DNA from: Sandaracinobacteroides saxicola
Lineage (GTDB): Bacteria; Pseudomonadota; Alphaproteobacteria; Sphingomonadales; Sphingomonadaceae
Assembly (NCBI RefSeq): GCF_014117445.1
Contig: NZ_CP059851.1
Coordinates: forward strand, 2,790,001-2,854,000
Direction of reading: 5' to 3'
Length of the DNA stretch: 64,000 nt
The notes beneath the pieces were generated by a model. The model had not been told where the DNA came from. It did not search any database and was given only the letters and a program-made list of their open reading frames with translations. The position numbers and the translations under genes were made by a program. Every line of letters starts with the position of its first letter. Positions within the stretch are counted from its first letter, which is position 1. Of this stretch, positions 45,170-54,196 are shown piece after piece.

Positions 45170-46222
45170 CTAGCCTTGGGGAACCCAGCCCGCAAGCGAT
45201 TCGCCGATGATGCAGCGCAGCATTTCAATGCCTTGCGCGCTGTCATTCAAACAGGGGAGATAGGCGAAATGCGTGCCCCCTGCATGCTCGAATATCTCCT
45301 TCGCGCCGATGGCGATTTCCTCCAGCGTCTCCAGGCAGTCGACCGAGAAGCTCGGGCACACCACCGCAACCTTGCGGATGCCTTCTTTCGCCAGCGCCTC
45401 CAGCGTCGGCTCGGTATAGGGTTGCAGCCACTCCGCCCGCCCGAACCGGCTCTGGAAGCACAGCCGCAGCCGCCCCTCCGGCCAGCCCAGGGCCTCGCGC
45501 AGCAGCCGCGCGGTCTTGCTGCAATGGCAGTGATAGGGATCGCCCAGCTCCAGGGTGCGCTTCGGCATGCCGTGGAAACTCGCCAGCACCGCCTCCGGCT
45601 CGAAATCCAGCGCCGCCACCCCTTCGCGCACGCTCGCCGCCAGCGCGGCGATATGCGCCGGATGGTCGTGATAGGAAGGCAGCGTCCGCGTCGCCGGGAT
45701 CCAGCGCATGTGATCCAGCGAGTTCCAGCCATGCTCGATCGCCGTCCCCGTCGTCGCGCTGCTGTATTGCGGATAGAGCGGCGCCAGCAGGATGCGGTCG
45801 CACCCGGCGGCATGCATCGCCTCCAGCCGGCTGGGGATGGAGGGATTGCCGTATCGCATGGCGAAATCCACCGTCACGCCCGGCCAGGCATCGGCCAGCG
45901 CCTCGGCCTGGCGCCGCGTGTTCAGCCGCAGCGGGCTGTCCTCCTGCCAGATGCGGGCATAGTTGGCCGCGGTCTTGCGCGGCCGCACCGTCAGCACCAG
46001 CCCGCGCAGGATCGGCTGCCAGATGAAGGCCGGAATCTCCACCACCCTTTTGTCCGACAGGAAGTCCAGCAGATATCGCCGCACCGCGCTCTTGGTCGGC
46101 GCATCGGGGGAGCCGAGGTTGATCAGCAGCACGCCCACCTTCCCGATGGCGACCGGCGGATGCCCCGCCGGGCGCGGATCGGCCCGCCCTTCCGCAGCGG
46201 CAATGCTGGTGGCGATGTTCAC
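45170..46222 (-). CDS. hemH: Ferrochelatase
   Basis: 350 residues. KVGVLLINLGSPDAPTKSAV near 28, the active-site block LASFHGMPKRTLELGDPYHC with His217, and VCPSFSVDCLETLEEIAIGA near 305 with conserved acidic residues. The enzyme inserts ferrous iron into protoporphyrin IX, the last step of haem synthesis. The start overlaps the end of the molybdopterin enzyme by 4 bases, so the two may be co-transcribed. Confidence 0.96.
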   Translation of the reverse strand: MNIATSIAAAEGRADPRPAGHPPVAIGKVGVLLINLGSPDAPTKSAVRRYLLDFLSDKRVVEIPAFIWQPILRGLVLTVRPRKTAANYARIWQEDSPLRLNTRRQAEALADAWPGVTVDFAMRYGNPSIPSRLEAMHAAGCDRILLAPLYPQYSSATTGTAIEHGWNSLDHMRWIPATRTLPSYHDHPAHIAALAASVREGVAALDFEPEAVLASFHGMPKRTLELGDPYHCHCSKTARLLREALGWPEGRLRLCFQSRFGRAEWLQPYTEPTLEALAKEGIRKVAVVCPSFSVDCLETLEEIAIGAKEIFEHAGGTHFAYLPCLNDSAQGIEMLRCIIGESLAGWVPQG

Positions 46223-48456
46223 GCGCTGTAAAAGGGTGCGAGCGGCAGCGCCCGCGCGCGTCTGCCGGTCGCCGCGGCCAGCGCATTCGCCAGCGCCGGC
46301 GCCACCGGCGGCGTGCCCGGCTCGCCCACACCACCCAGCGGCCCGCCCTGGTTCAGGATATGCGTGCTGAAGTCCGGCGATTCCGCCAGCGGCAACAACG
46401 GATAGCCGTCGAAGTTGGTCGCGGTCGCCCGCCCCTTCTCGAACGTCACCGCCTCGTACAGCGCCGCCGCCAGCCCATAGATGGCGCCCCCCTCCAGCTG
46501 CGCCTTCACGCTGTCGGGGTTCACCGCCCGGCCGCAGTCGATCACGCTGGTCACGCGGCTCACCACGACGCCCTTGTCCTTCACCCCGGCCTCGATCACC
46601 ATCGCCACGATCGAACCGAAGCTCTCATGGATGGCGATCCCCCGGCCGAAGCCCGCCGGCGCCGCCCCCAGGAACTCGCCCTTCTCCGCCGCCAGCTTCA
46701 GCACGCCGGCATGGCGCGGCTTGTCCTTCAAATGGCTCATGCGGAAGGTGAAGGGATCGACGCCGGCGGCCACCGCCAGCTCGTCGACGAAACTCTCCAC
46801 GAAGAAGGCGCTGAAACTATGCCCCACCGATCGCCAGAAGCCCAGCGGCACCGGCTGATCGACCGGCGCATGCACCGCGCGGAAGGCGGGGATGCCATAG
46901 ACATTCTCCTCCGCCCCCTCGATCGCCTGCGCGTTCGGCTTGTCGGTGTCGCTTGCCAGCATGGGCATGTTGCGCGCCATGAAGCTCTTCTGCACGCTGG
47001 GCACGGCGATCCGCGCATCCCAGGCGGCGATGCGCCGGTCGGCCACGGCGCCCTTCATCCGCGCCGCTGCCGCCGGCCGGTACATGTCGCTGCCCAGATC
47101 CTCGGTGCGGTCCCATTGCAGCTGCACGGGCTTTCCCACCGCGCGCGCGATCAGCGCCGCCTGTTCCAGCGCATCGGTCTCCGCCTTGCGCCCGAAGCCG
47201 CCGCCCAGCAACGTGGGATGCACCGTCACATCGCGGCTGTCGATGTCCAGCGCCCGCGCCACGCCCCAGCTGCACAAAGTGAGCGACTGCACCGGCGCCC
47301 ACAGCTCCACCCGGCCATCGGTCACACGCGCGGTCGCCACCATCGGCTCCATGCAGGCATGCGCCAGGAACGGCACGCTGTAATCCGCGCTCACGGGCGT
47401 CTTGCCGGCCATGTCGCCCAGCGTATCGTCCGCGCCCACCGCCTCGCCGTCGCTGGCGGAGAGCGCCGCGGTCAGCGCCGCCTCGATCCAGGGCCCGGCG
47501 GGCCTGCCGGCAATCGCGAAGTCCGGCGCCAATTTCGCCAGCGCCGTCTTCGCCGCCCAATTGGTCTCGCCCACCGCCGCCACCCAGTTGGCGCCCTTCA
47601 CCATCGTCACGCCCGGCACCGGCGCGCAAGACCGCAGGCTGCCGCCCACCGGCCCATGCCGGATCGCCGCGAAGACCATCCCCGGCAGCCGCACATCGCC
47701 ACCAAAGCGCGCGCTGCCATCCACCTTCCCCGGCAGGTCGAGCCGCAGCACCGGCTTCCCCACCAGCGGACGCTGCTCTTCCGCGCGCAGCACGGGCGAC
47801 TCGCTGGCGTCCTTGGGATCGGCCTTCTTCGCGGCCTCGGCAAAGCTCATCCGGTTCGCCTTGTAGATGACGAAGCCGTTCGCCGTATCGCAATCCGCCG
47901 CGTCGATGTCCCATTCGCGTGCCGCCGCCGCGCACAGCATGGTGCGCGCCGACGCCCCCGCCGTGCGATAGATGTCGTGATAATTTTTGATCGAACTGCT
48001 GCCGCCGGTCAGCTGCATGTCCAGCCGGCGGATGAGCGTGCTGCCCGCGGCATTGACGATGGCGCGCAGCGGCGGCGCCATGTCGCGCGTCGCCGTCGTC
48101 ACCAGGCCCGTTTGCGCATAGGCGGGGTGCAGCGGCGCCGGCTCCACCGCCACCGTCCGCCAGTCCGCCCCCAGTTCATCGGCGATCACCTGCGCCAGGC
48201 CCGAATAGCTGCCCTGGCCCATTTCGGCCTGCGGTACCGCCACCGTCACCACGCCATCGGTGCCGATCTTCACGAAGGCGTTCATCAACCGCTCGTCGCC
48301 CCCCACCGGCCATGTGTTGGGATAGTTGCGTGGCCACACCGCAAACCCCACCAGCACGCCCAGCGTCGCCCCCGTCCCGATCAGGAAGGCGCGTCGGCTG
48401 GGCACCCAGCTCTTCTTCGGCGTGGCGGCATCGGCGGGCGGAGTCTTTTGCAGCAT
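46219..48456 (-). CDS. Xanthine dehydrogenase-family molybdopterin-binding subunit (isoquinoline 1-oxidoreductase beta type)
   Basis: About 745 residues from the ATG at 48456. A Tat-type signal (SRRAFLIGTGATLGVLVGFA) shows export to the periplasm. Family motifs: TVAVPQAEMGQGSYSGLAQV, HPTLLGGGFGRKAETDALEQ, and FGRGIAIHESFGSIVAMVIE. These are single-chain molybdenum-cofactor aldehyde/N-heterocycle hydroxylases that normally pair with a small 2Fe-2S subunit. No such subunit gene is adjacent in this window, so the partner lies elsewhere or the enzyme uses another one. The frame continues upstream to 48774 without homology. Confidence 0.9.
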   Translation of the reverse strand: MLQKTPPADAATPKKSWVPSRRAFLIGTGATLGVLVGFAVWPRNYPNTWPVGGDERLMNAFVKIGTDGVVTVAVPQAEMGQGSYSGLAQVIADELGADWRTVAVEPAPLHPAYAQTGLVTTATRDMAPPLRAIVNAAGSTLIRRLDMQLTGGSSSIKNYHDIYRTAGASARTMLCAAAAREWDIDAADCDTANGFVIYKANRMSFAEAAKKADPKDASESPVLRAEEQRPLVGKPVLRLDLPGKVDGSARFGGDVRLPGMVFAAIRHGPVGGSLRSCAPVPGVTMVKGANWVAAVGETNWAAKTALAKLAPDFAIAGRPAGPWIEAALTAALSASDGEAVGADDTLGDMAGKTPVSADYSVPFLAHACMEPMVATARVTDGRVELWAPVQSLTLCSWGVARALDIDSRDVTVHPTLLGGGFGRKAETDALEQAALIARAVGKPVQLQWDRTEDLGSDMYRPAAAARMKGAVADRRIAAWDARIAVPSVQKSFMARNMPMLASDTDKPNAQAIEGAEENVYGIPAFRAVHAPVDQPVPLGFWRSVGHSFSAFFVESFVDELAVAAGVDPFTFRMSHLKDKPRHAGVLKLAAEKGEFLGAAPAGFGRGIAIHESFGSIVAMVIEAGVKDKGVVVSRVTSVIDCGRAVNPDSVKAQLEGGAIYGLAAALYEAVTFEKGRATATNFDGYPLLPLAESPDFSTHILNQGGPLGGVGEPGTPPVAPALANALAAATGRRARALPLAPFYSA

Positions 48457-48521
48457 GCCACCACCATAGCGCATCACCCGCACAGCCGATAGCGACAAGT
48501 GGGCGCGGCCGGCCCCGCGGC

Positions 48522-49547
48522 TCAGATGCCGCCGGCGCCCATCTTGCGCACCCGGTCCGGCGCCACCCGCGCGACCACCAGCAGCAGCACGGCGACCACC
48601 GCCAATGTCCATTTTTCGCTGGTCACGGATTGGCAGATGGTCTGCGCATTGATCCACGCCGTCTGCCAGCCATCCGATGCCAAGGGCGGCATCACATCCG
48701 ACGGCCAGCTGACAAACAACGCAAACACCGCACCCACAGCCAACCCGCCGATCGCCCACAGCCACCTGGGCCATCCCTTCAGGAACGCCCAGGCCAGCAG
48801 CGGAAGAACGCCGATCAGGGCAATGAAGGCCGCCCCGCCCAAGGCGCCCAGCGCGGTCACGGCCGCCACCAGCTTGGCAAGGACCAGCGCACCATTGTCC
48901 GCTCCCTCCTCTTTCGCCGCTCCCGGTGGCGCCGGCGGCGTATCCGGCGGGCGCCTCAACATGCCGTAAACCAGCAACACCACAACAACCGCCAACATGC
49001 CGATGACGAGAAGACCGGTCAGGCTGACCCCCTCGCCCGACGGCCGAGCGCGCGCGGCGTCATCGACAATCATCACGGGCGGGGTCGCGGGAATCGCCGA
49101 CGATGCCGGCACATCCGCCGCTTTCTCGCCGACGCTTGTCCGCTCCGTCGAACGCTGAATGCCGGCCGGACCGTCGGCCACCGCAGCCGCCGCCGACCCG
49201 GGCCGCTCCGCCGTGGCACGAAGCCCGATGACCAGCGCCAGCAGCAGCGCCAGAAACGCCAGCCCGCCGATCACCGCCAGCCGGATCCGGTCCTCGTGCG
49301 TCCGCCGCCGCTGGGTCGCCCGCGCCTCCCGCGCCGTCCGCAGCGCTGTCCGGCGGGCCCGCTCCGCCTCCACCCACGCCCGTTCCTCCGCGGCAATCGC
49401 GACGGCCAGCGTCACCTTCTCGCGCGGCGGAATGTCCTGCCCCGCCAGCAGCGCCAGCGCCTGTTCGACCCGCCAGCGCGCGGCCGGCACGGCATCGGCC
49501 TTGCCATCCGTCGTCACCGCGCCGGGGGTCAATGGCTGCTCCGTCAT
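48522..49547 (-). CDS. Hypothetical membrane protein
   Basis: About 341 residues from the ATG at 49547; an alternative start lies at 49589. The N-terminal 85 residues are hydrophilic with an arginine-rich helix (RAWVEAERARRTALRTA). Membrane segments are seen near 90-112, 177-197, 222-250, 257-280 and 318-336. A disordered Ala/Ser/Pro linker separates the first two. No family was recognised. It is divergently arranged from the oxidoreductase at 49658. Confidence 0.75.
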   Translation of the reverse strand: MTEQPLTPGAVTTDGKADAVPAARWRVEQALALLAGQDIPPREKVTLAVAIAAEERAWVEAERARRTALRTAREARATQRRRTHEDRIRLAVIGGLAFLALLLALVIGLRATAERPGSAAAAVADGPAGIQRSTERTSVGEKAADVPASSAIPATPPVMIVDDAARARPSGEGVSLTGLLVIGMLAVVVVLLVYGMLRRPPDTPPAPPGAAKEEGADNGALVLAKLVAAVTALGALGGAAFIALIGVLPLLAWAFLKGWPRWLWAIGGLAVGAVFALFVSWPSDVMPPLASDGWQTAWINAQTICQSVTSEKWTLAVVAVLLLVVARVAPDRVRKMGAGGI

Positions 49548-49657
49548 CTCTGACACCCCCGCCTTCCCGCCAGACCGATACCGCGCCATAGCAGGTCATC
49601 GCATGTCGTGCACGCGCGCGGCTTCCGCCCGAAGCCGCGATCGTTTACCCTGCCCGC

Positions 49658-51877
49658 ATGTCGGACACCCCCATCGGCGGCGGCCTGCCGAAAATCGCCT
49701 ATGCCGCGCGCACGGTCGCGAAGATCGGCGTCGGCCAATCGGCGAAGGCCCTGACCGCGCGCAACACCTGCAAGGCCTGCGGCCTGGGCATGGGCGGCCA
49801 GAAGGGCGGCATGACCAACGAGGCCGGCGAGTTTCCCAGCGTCTGCAACAAATCCATCCAAGCACAATCCACCGACATCCAGCCCGCCATCCCGCTCGCG
49901 CGCCTGACCGCGCCGCTCGCCACGCTGCGCGCGCTCGACGGCCACGACCTTGACCATCTCGGCCGGCTCGACACGCCACTCTATCGCGCCGCCGGCGCCA
50001 CCGCCTTCGTGCGGCTGGGCTGGGAGGAAGCGCTGACCCACGCCGCCCACCGCATGACGGAGGCGACGCCGCCGCGCAGCTTCTTCTATTCCTCCGGGCG
50101 CTCGTCGAACGAGGCCGGCTTCCTGCTGCAACTGCTCGCCCGCGCCTGGGGCACCAACAACATCAACAATTGCAGCTATTACTGCCACCAGGCCACGTCC
50201 GTCGGCCTCGGCAGCACCATCGGCACCGGCACCGCCACCGTCGAACTGGGCGACCTCGACAAGTGCGATTTTCTCCTGCTGCTCGGCGCCAACCCCGCCA
50301 GCAACCACCCGCGTTTCATCCACAAGCTCGCCGCTTGCCGCGCGCGCGGCGGCCAGGTCGTGGTCGTCAACCCGGCGAAGGAACCCGGCCTGGTCAAGTT
50401 CGCGCTTCCCAAAAGCGCCCGCTCCCTGCTGAAAGGCGGCGACGCCATCGCCAGCGACTGGCTGCAACCGCGCATCGGCGGCGACATCGCGCTGCTGAAA
50501 GCGCTCGCCAAGGCGCTCATCGAACAGGGCGCCACCGACCCCGCCTTCATCGCCGCGCACACCAACGGCTATGACGCCTTCGCGCTCGACCTCGCCGCGC
50601 TCGACTGGCCGGTGCTGGAGGCCGCCTCCGGCTGCATCCGCGCCGACATCACCCGTGTCGCCGCGCTCCACGCCAACGCCCGCAACGCCGTCTTCGCCTG
50701 GGGCATGGGCCTCACCCACCACCTGCACGGCAGCGCCAATGTGGAGATGGTCGCCAACCTCGCCTTGCTGCGCGGCATGGTCGGCCGGCCCGGCGCCGGC
50801 CTCCTCCCCCTGCGCGGCCACAGCAATGTCCAGGGCATCGGCACCATCGGCGTGAAACCGGTGCTGGCCGCCGACGTGATGCAAGCCCTTGAAAAACATG
50901 TGGGCGTGAAACTGCCATCAACGCCAGGCATGGATACCATGGCTGCGATGCACGCCGCGCATGACGGCCGGATCGGCGCCGCCGTCATCATGGGCGGCAA
51001 CCTGTATGAGGCCACGCCGAACCATGAATTCGCGCGCCAGGCGATGGAACGCATCGGCTTCAAGCTGTTCCTGACCACCACGATCAACCGCGGGCACATC
51101 GTGGACGACGGCGAAACCCTCATCCTCCCCGTCACCGCGCGGGACGAGGAGTGGCAGCCAACCACCCAGGAATCCATGTTCAACTATGTGCGGCTGAGCG
51201 ACGGCGGCATCGAGCGCCACGGCAACGTCCGCCCCGAAAGCCACATCCTTGCGGATTTGGCGAGCCGCCTGATGCCCGCCGGCCCCATCGATTTCCAGGC
51301 CTTCAAGGCCCACCGCAAGCTGCGCGAGACAATCGCCGCCACCATCCCGGGCATGGCCGCGCTCGCCGACATCGACGTCGCGAAACGCGAGTTCCACGTC
51401 ACCAACCGCCTGCTCCACCACCCAAATTTCCAAACCGCAGACGGCCGCGCAACCTTCGCGCTATGCCCACTCCCCTCCCCTTCAGGGGAGGGGCGACTCG
51501 CGCAGCGAGCGGGGGTGGGGCCGGGCCCGGAGGTGGGGCAGGGCGCAATCCCCCTCACCCTCGCCACCATCCGCTCCGAAGGCCAGTTCAACAGCATCAT
51601 CTATGAACGCACCGACAGCTACCGCGGCCACGCCCCGCGCAACGCGCTCCTCATGCACCCCACCGACATCGCCGCCCACGGCCTGACGCCCGGCAGCACC
51701 GTCACGCTCGCCAGCCCCCACGGCCGCCTCCCCGGCCTGGTCATCCACCCCTTCGATGTCCACCCCGGCAACGTCCTCGCCTACTATCCCGAAGCCAACG
51801 CCCTCACCGCCACCACCACCGACCCCCGCAGCAAAACCCCCGCCTTCAAATCCGTCCCCGTCTGGATCGAACAATAA
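49658..51877 (+). CDS. FdhF/YdeP family molybdopterin oxidoreductase
   Basis: 739 residues. N-terminal CKACGLGMGGQKGGMTNEAG, then the molybdopterin domain (FFYSSGRSSNEAGFLLQLLA, NNINNCSYYCHQATSVGLGS, WGMGLTHHLHGSANVEMVAN). The C-terminal dinucleotide-binding domain begins near 635 (FNSIIYERTDSYRG). This family is related to formate dehydrogenase H but its substrate is not known; YdeP in E. coli is linked to acid resistance. Residues about 603-629 (LPSPSGEGRLAQRAGVGPGP and following) are encoded by a palindromic repeat inserted in frame between the two domains. Confidence 0.92.
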   Translation: MSDTPIGGGLPKIAYAARTVAKIGVGQSAKALTARNTCKACGLGMGGQKGGMTNEAGEFPSVCNKSIQAQSTDIQPAIPLARLTAPLATLRALDGHDLDHLGRLDTPLYRAAGATAFVRLGWEEALTHAAHRMTEATPPRSFFYSSGRSSNEAGFLLQLLARAWGTNNINNCSYYCHQATSVGLGSTIGTGTATVELGDLDKCDFLLLLGANPASNHPRFIHKLAACRARGGQVVVVNPAKEPGLVKFALPKSARSLLKGGDAIASDWLQPRIGGDIALLKALAKALIEQGATDPAFIAAHTNGYDAFALDLAALDWPVLEAASGCIRADITRVAALHANARNAVFAWGMGLTHHLHGSANVEMVANLALLRGMVGRPGAGLLPLRGHSNVQGIGTIGVKPVLAADVMQALEKHVGVKLPSTPGMDTMAAMHAAHDGRIGAAVIMGGNLYEATPNHEFARQAMERIGFKLFLTTTINRGHIVDDGETLILPVTARDEEWQPTTQESMFNYVRLSDGGIERHGNVRPESHILADLASRLMPAGPIDFQAFKAHRKLRETIAATIPGMAALADIDVAKREFHVTNRLLHHPNFQTADGRATFALCPLPSPSGEGRLAQRAGVGPGPEVGQGAIPLTLATIRSEGQFNSIIYERTDSYRGHAPRNALLMHPTDIAAHGLTPGSTVTLASPHGRLPGLVIHPFDVHPGNVLAYYPEANALTATTTDPRSKTPAFKSVPVWIEQ
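51471..51545. repeat. Palindromic repeat inserted in frame in the FdhF-like gene
   Basis: A strong hairpin (CCCCTCCCC / GGGGAGGGG, loop TTCA, 51472-51493) followed by a second small stem (CTCG-CGCAG-CGAG, 51497-51509) and a G-rich tail. The element preserves the reading frame. The core CGCAGCGAG recurs in the intergenic copy at about 51886-51945. Confidence 0.7.
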
Positions 51878-51885
51878 TCCTCCCT

Positions 51886-51945
51886 TGGCAAAGCCGGAGG
51901 AGGTGGCACGAGCGCAGCGAGTGACGGAGGGGGCACTACCCGGTC
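51886..51945. repeat. Intergenic copy of the palindromic repeat
   Basis: It contains GGAGGAGGTGGC, then CGAGCGCAGCGAGTGACGGA and a G run, the same plan as the element inside the preceding gene. It lies between the oxidoreductase stop and the toxin gene, and slightly overlaps the toxin's 3' end. Confidence 0.6.
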
Positions 51946-52262
51946 AGCAGCCGCCGGCTCAGCAGCGTCCGCATGTCCCGCCGTCCATCGGCGATCAGCA
52001 CCACGAAAACCACCTGGCCCTCAACCCGATAGATCAGCCGATAGGGGTGATGCAGCAACTGCCGATAGCGCCGGATGCCGAGCGTCAGCAATTCGGGCGG
52101 AAAGGCGCCCCGCTCCGGAAATTCCGCCAGCCGCTCGGCCAGCGCGCCGAGCGTTTCGATCAACCGATCAGCATCCTCCTCATCGCGCACCGAGGCCATC
52201 CAGTCCCGGATCGCCCGCAGATCGGCCTTGGCACCCGCGGTCAGCCGAACCTCGTGGCGCAT
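51936..52262 (-). CDS. RelE/ParE-family toxin
   Basis: 108 residues from the ATG at 52262, which overlaps the antitoxin stop (TGATG). Features of the fold: VRLTAGAKADLRAIRDWMAS, FPERGAFPPELL, YRQLLHHPYRLIYRVEGQVV and a C-terminal RRDMRTLLSRR. ParE types poison gyrase and RelE types cleave mRNA on the ribosome; sequence alone does not decide. The antitoxin-first order is the normal one. Confidence 0.9.
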   Translation of the reverse strand: MRHEVRLTAGAKADLRAIRDWMASVRDEEDADRLIETLGALAERLAEFPERGAFPPELLTLGIRRYRQLLHHPYRLIYRVEGQVVFVVLIADGRRDMRTLLSRRLLTG

Positions 52263-52519
52263 CAGCGCGCCAATTCCGCCAATGCCTCCGCCAGCGGCTG
52301 CGTCCGCCCCGCCTCGATATCCTGCTCGCCCAGCGCGAGCAGCTTCAGCAACGCCAGAGTCTCCTGCGTTTCTTCCCAACTGCGGATGTCCTGCACCACC
52401 GCCCGCGCCTCGCCATTCTGCGTCACAATCAACGGCTCCCGATCCTCCGCCAGCCGTTTCAGCAATGTCGCGGCATCAGCCTTCAACCGGCTGATCGGCG
52501 TCACTTGGGAACTCAGCAT
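52262..52519 (-). CDS. Phd/YefM-family antitoxin
   Basis: 85 residues from the ATG at 52519 (MLSSQVTPISRLKADAATLL). Typical Phd/YefM core: ISRLKADAATLLKRLAEDRE, PLIVTQNGEARAVVQD, then a toxin-binding helix (ETQETLALLKLLALGE). It would bind the toxin and repress its own promoter. The coding frame extends to 52579 without support. Confidence 0.9.
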   Translation of the reverse strand: MLSSQVTPISRLKADAATLLKRLAEDREPLIVTQNGEARAVVQDIRSWEETQETLALLKLLALGEQDIEAGRTQPLAEALAELAR

Positions 52520-52814
52520 TAACAACCTCCACCGAACCTTATTCGAACCGAATATAGATCGACCCGAACAGGCCCGCAATAACGCAAATGCTCAGGCACC
52601 CTCCCTCACCGGCTCCACCGATCCCCTCAGCAAGGCCTCGGCGTTCAACTCGGCGGCCGCGTCCATCGAATCGCAGGATGGGCCGTGTTGTGCCGATATC
52701 CAAATGTTGGCCAAACGCGCTTGAAAGCCGGTGAGCGAAGAGCACTCACCGGGCGATTTTATTGAGGGAGCTGACTGTTTGTCTTTGTTCAAATGGTTGG
52801 GAGTATCTGCGAAT
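52520..52814. other. Gene-free region right of the toxin-antitoxin pair
   Basis: About 295 bases. It should hold the toxin-antitoxin promoter near 52520-52580. The several short frames here show no family resemblance. Confidence 0.4.
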
Positions 52815-53192
52815 CTACTCGTCTCTAACCGGCATGGTTTTCAAAGCATTTCGGGCGCTTTCCCTTACAGCATCCCACCGAGGATCAGAATGCAAAGCAC
52901 CACGTCGCCAGAAGTCAGCATTTTGCCTTCCGCTCCAAAGATCCAAGACCATGTCTAACCCCCTGAGTGCCTCAGCCTGTTCGGCAGACAGCTCGCCTGC
53001 AGCAACCATATGCTCAACTGCGATGTAATAATCATTAAACTCAAGGGCTAGTTCATCGCAATTATATTCCGACCTAGCTTTGTCTGCTGTGTCCGGAAAC
53101 AGTGTTTTTTGCAGATATAAATCCTGCTCGGCTGCCGCCGCTGCAAGGCGAGCAGTAGCAGATCTTAATTGGGAATACCGCGTAGCCACCAT
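52815..53192 (-). CDS. Hypothetical protein
   Basis: 125 residues, mostly helical and acidic: YSQLRSATARLAAAAAEQDL, CDELALEFNDYYIAVEHMVA, FWRRGALHSDPRWDAVRESA. The DNA is less G/C-rich than its neighbours, hinting at acquisition. No signal peptide, membrane segment or known family was seen. It sits alone between a toxin-antitoxin pair and the hydroxylase gene. Confidence 0.6.
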   Translation of the reverse strand: MVATRYSQLRSATARLAAAAAEQDLYLQKTLFPDTADKARSEYNCDELALEFNDYYIAVEHMVAAGELSAEQAEALRGLDMVLDLWSGRQNADFWRRGALHSDPRWDAVRESARNALKTMPVRDE

Positions 53193-53296
53193 CTGATGGT
53201 ATCATAACATCGTTGCTTCAACCAGTTTGTATGTGACAGCTTAGAGGGATCGGAACTGCCCGCTCGCCGACAACCTCCAAGTCAGAAACTGACCCC

Positions 53297-54094
53297 TCAC
53301 GCCGCCACCACCACCCCAACCCGCCGCCCCGTCCGCGCCGTCACCTCGCGGAAGATGGCGCGATAGTTCGGATGCTCCGTCCCCATCGCCCGGTCCCACC
53401 AGGTGAAATACAGCCCGAAATTGCTATTGAACCCGCCATTGTGGTGCAAATCATGGTGCGTCGTCGTGGCGAACAGGCCCCAGAACCAGTGGTCGGCGAA
53501 CCCCTGCGGCAGCAGCTCGATGCCGCAATGGCCCCACACGTTGCGGATGATCATCACCCCCAGGAACATGAACAGCGCGATGAAGGGCGTGGGGATCAGC
53601 AGCACCCACAGCGTCACGAACAGCGCCTCCACCGCCGCCTCGGTCATGTTGAAGGCATAGGCGGCGAACGGCGTCGGCGTCACGCTGCGGTGGTGCAGCC
53701 GGTGAAAGGCCTTGAACAGGCGGCGGTCGTGCATCGCCCGGTGCACCCAGTAAAACCAGCTGTCGTGCGCCACCAGCAGCGCCAGCACGAACAGCGCCAC
53801 CACCGGCCAGCCGGGAGTCGCCACCGGCGGCTTGCCGAACGCCACCATCACCGCCGGCGTGGCGACCGCCGCATACACCAGCAGGCTGCGCGCCGAGGCC
53901 GCAATCTCGCGCCGGTAATCCGCCCACCCCGCCGTGCGCGCCTGCAACACCCGCACCCGCCACGGCGTGCGCCGCACCAGCCACACCACCGCCGCCATCA
54001 GCAGCGTGGCCACCACATAGCGCCCGCCATCGAAGATCAGCGTGCCACGAAAACTGTGCAGGAAACTGGGAATCAGCGTGTCGAACGGGTCCAT
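53297..54094 (-). CDS. Sterol desaturase/fatty acid hydroxylase family protein
   Basis: 265 residues from the ATG at 54094. About four membrane segments and the eight-histidine di-iron motif set: HDSWFYWVHRAMH, FHRLHHRS and TTTHHDLHH. Such enzymes hydroxylate or desaturate lipids at the membrane (carotenoid, sterol or fatty-acid substrates). Its gene follows the AraC regulator gene by about 100 bases, which suggests control by it. The substrate cannot be told. Confidence 0.9.
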   Translation of the reverse strand: MDPFDTLIPSFLHSFRGTLIFDGGRYVVATLLMAAVVWLVRRTPWRVRVLQARTAGWADYRREIAASARSLLVYAAVATPAVMVAFGKPPVATPGWPVVALFVLALLVAHDSWFYWVHRAMHDRRLFKAFHRLHHRSVTPTPFAAYAFNMTEAAVEALFVTLWVLLIPTPFIALFMFLGVMIIRNVWGHCGIELLPQGFADHWFWGLFATTTHHDLHHNGGFNSNFGLYFTWWDRAMGTEHPNYRAIFREVTARTGRRVGVVVAA

Positions 54095-54196
54095 GGCGGT
54101 TGCTCCATCAGGCGGTTGATGCAGCATCCCTGCCCCGTGCGCAGAACCCCGACTGCGCGGCTTCCCGGTTTCGACCGGTCGATTTCGACAATTCAA

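Noticed and set aside
46360-48492. Long plus-strand open frame opposite the molybdopterin enzyme
   Set aside because: Low-complexity Arg/His-rich antisense product; no homology or ribosome site.
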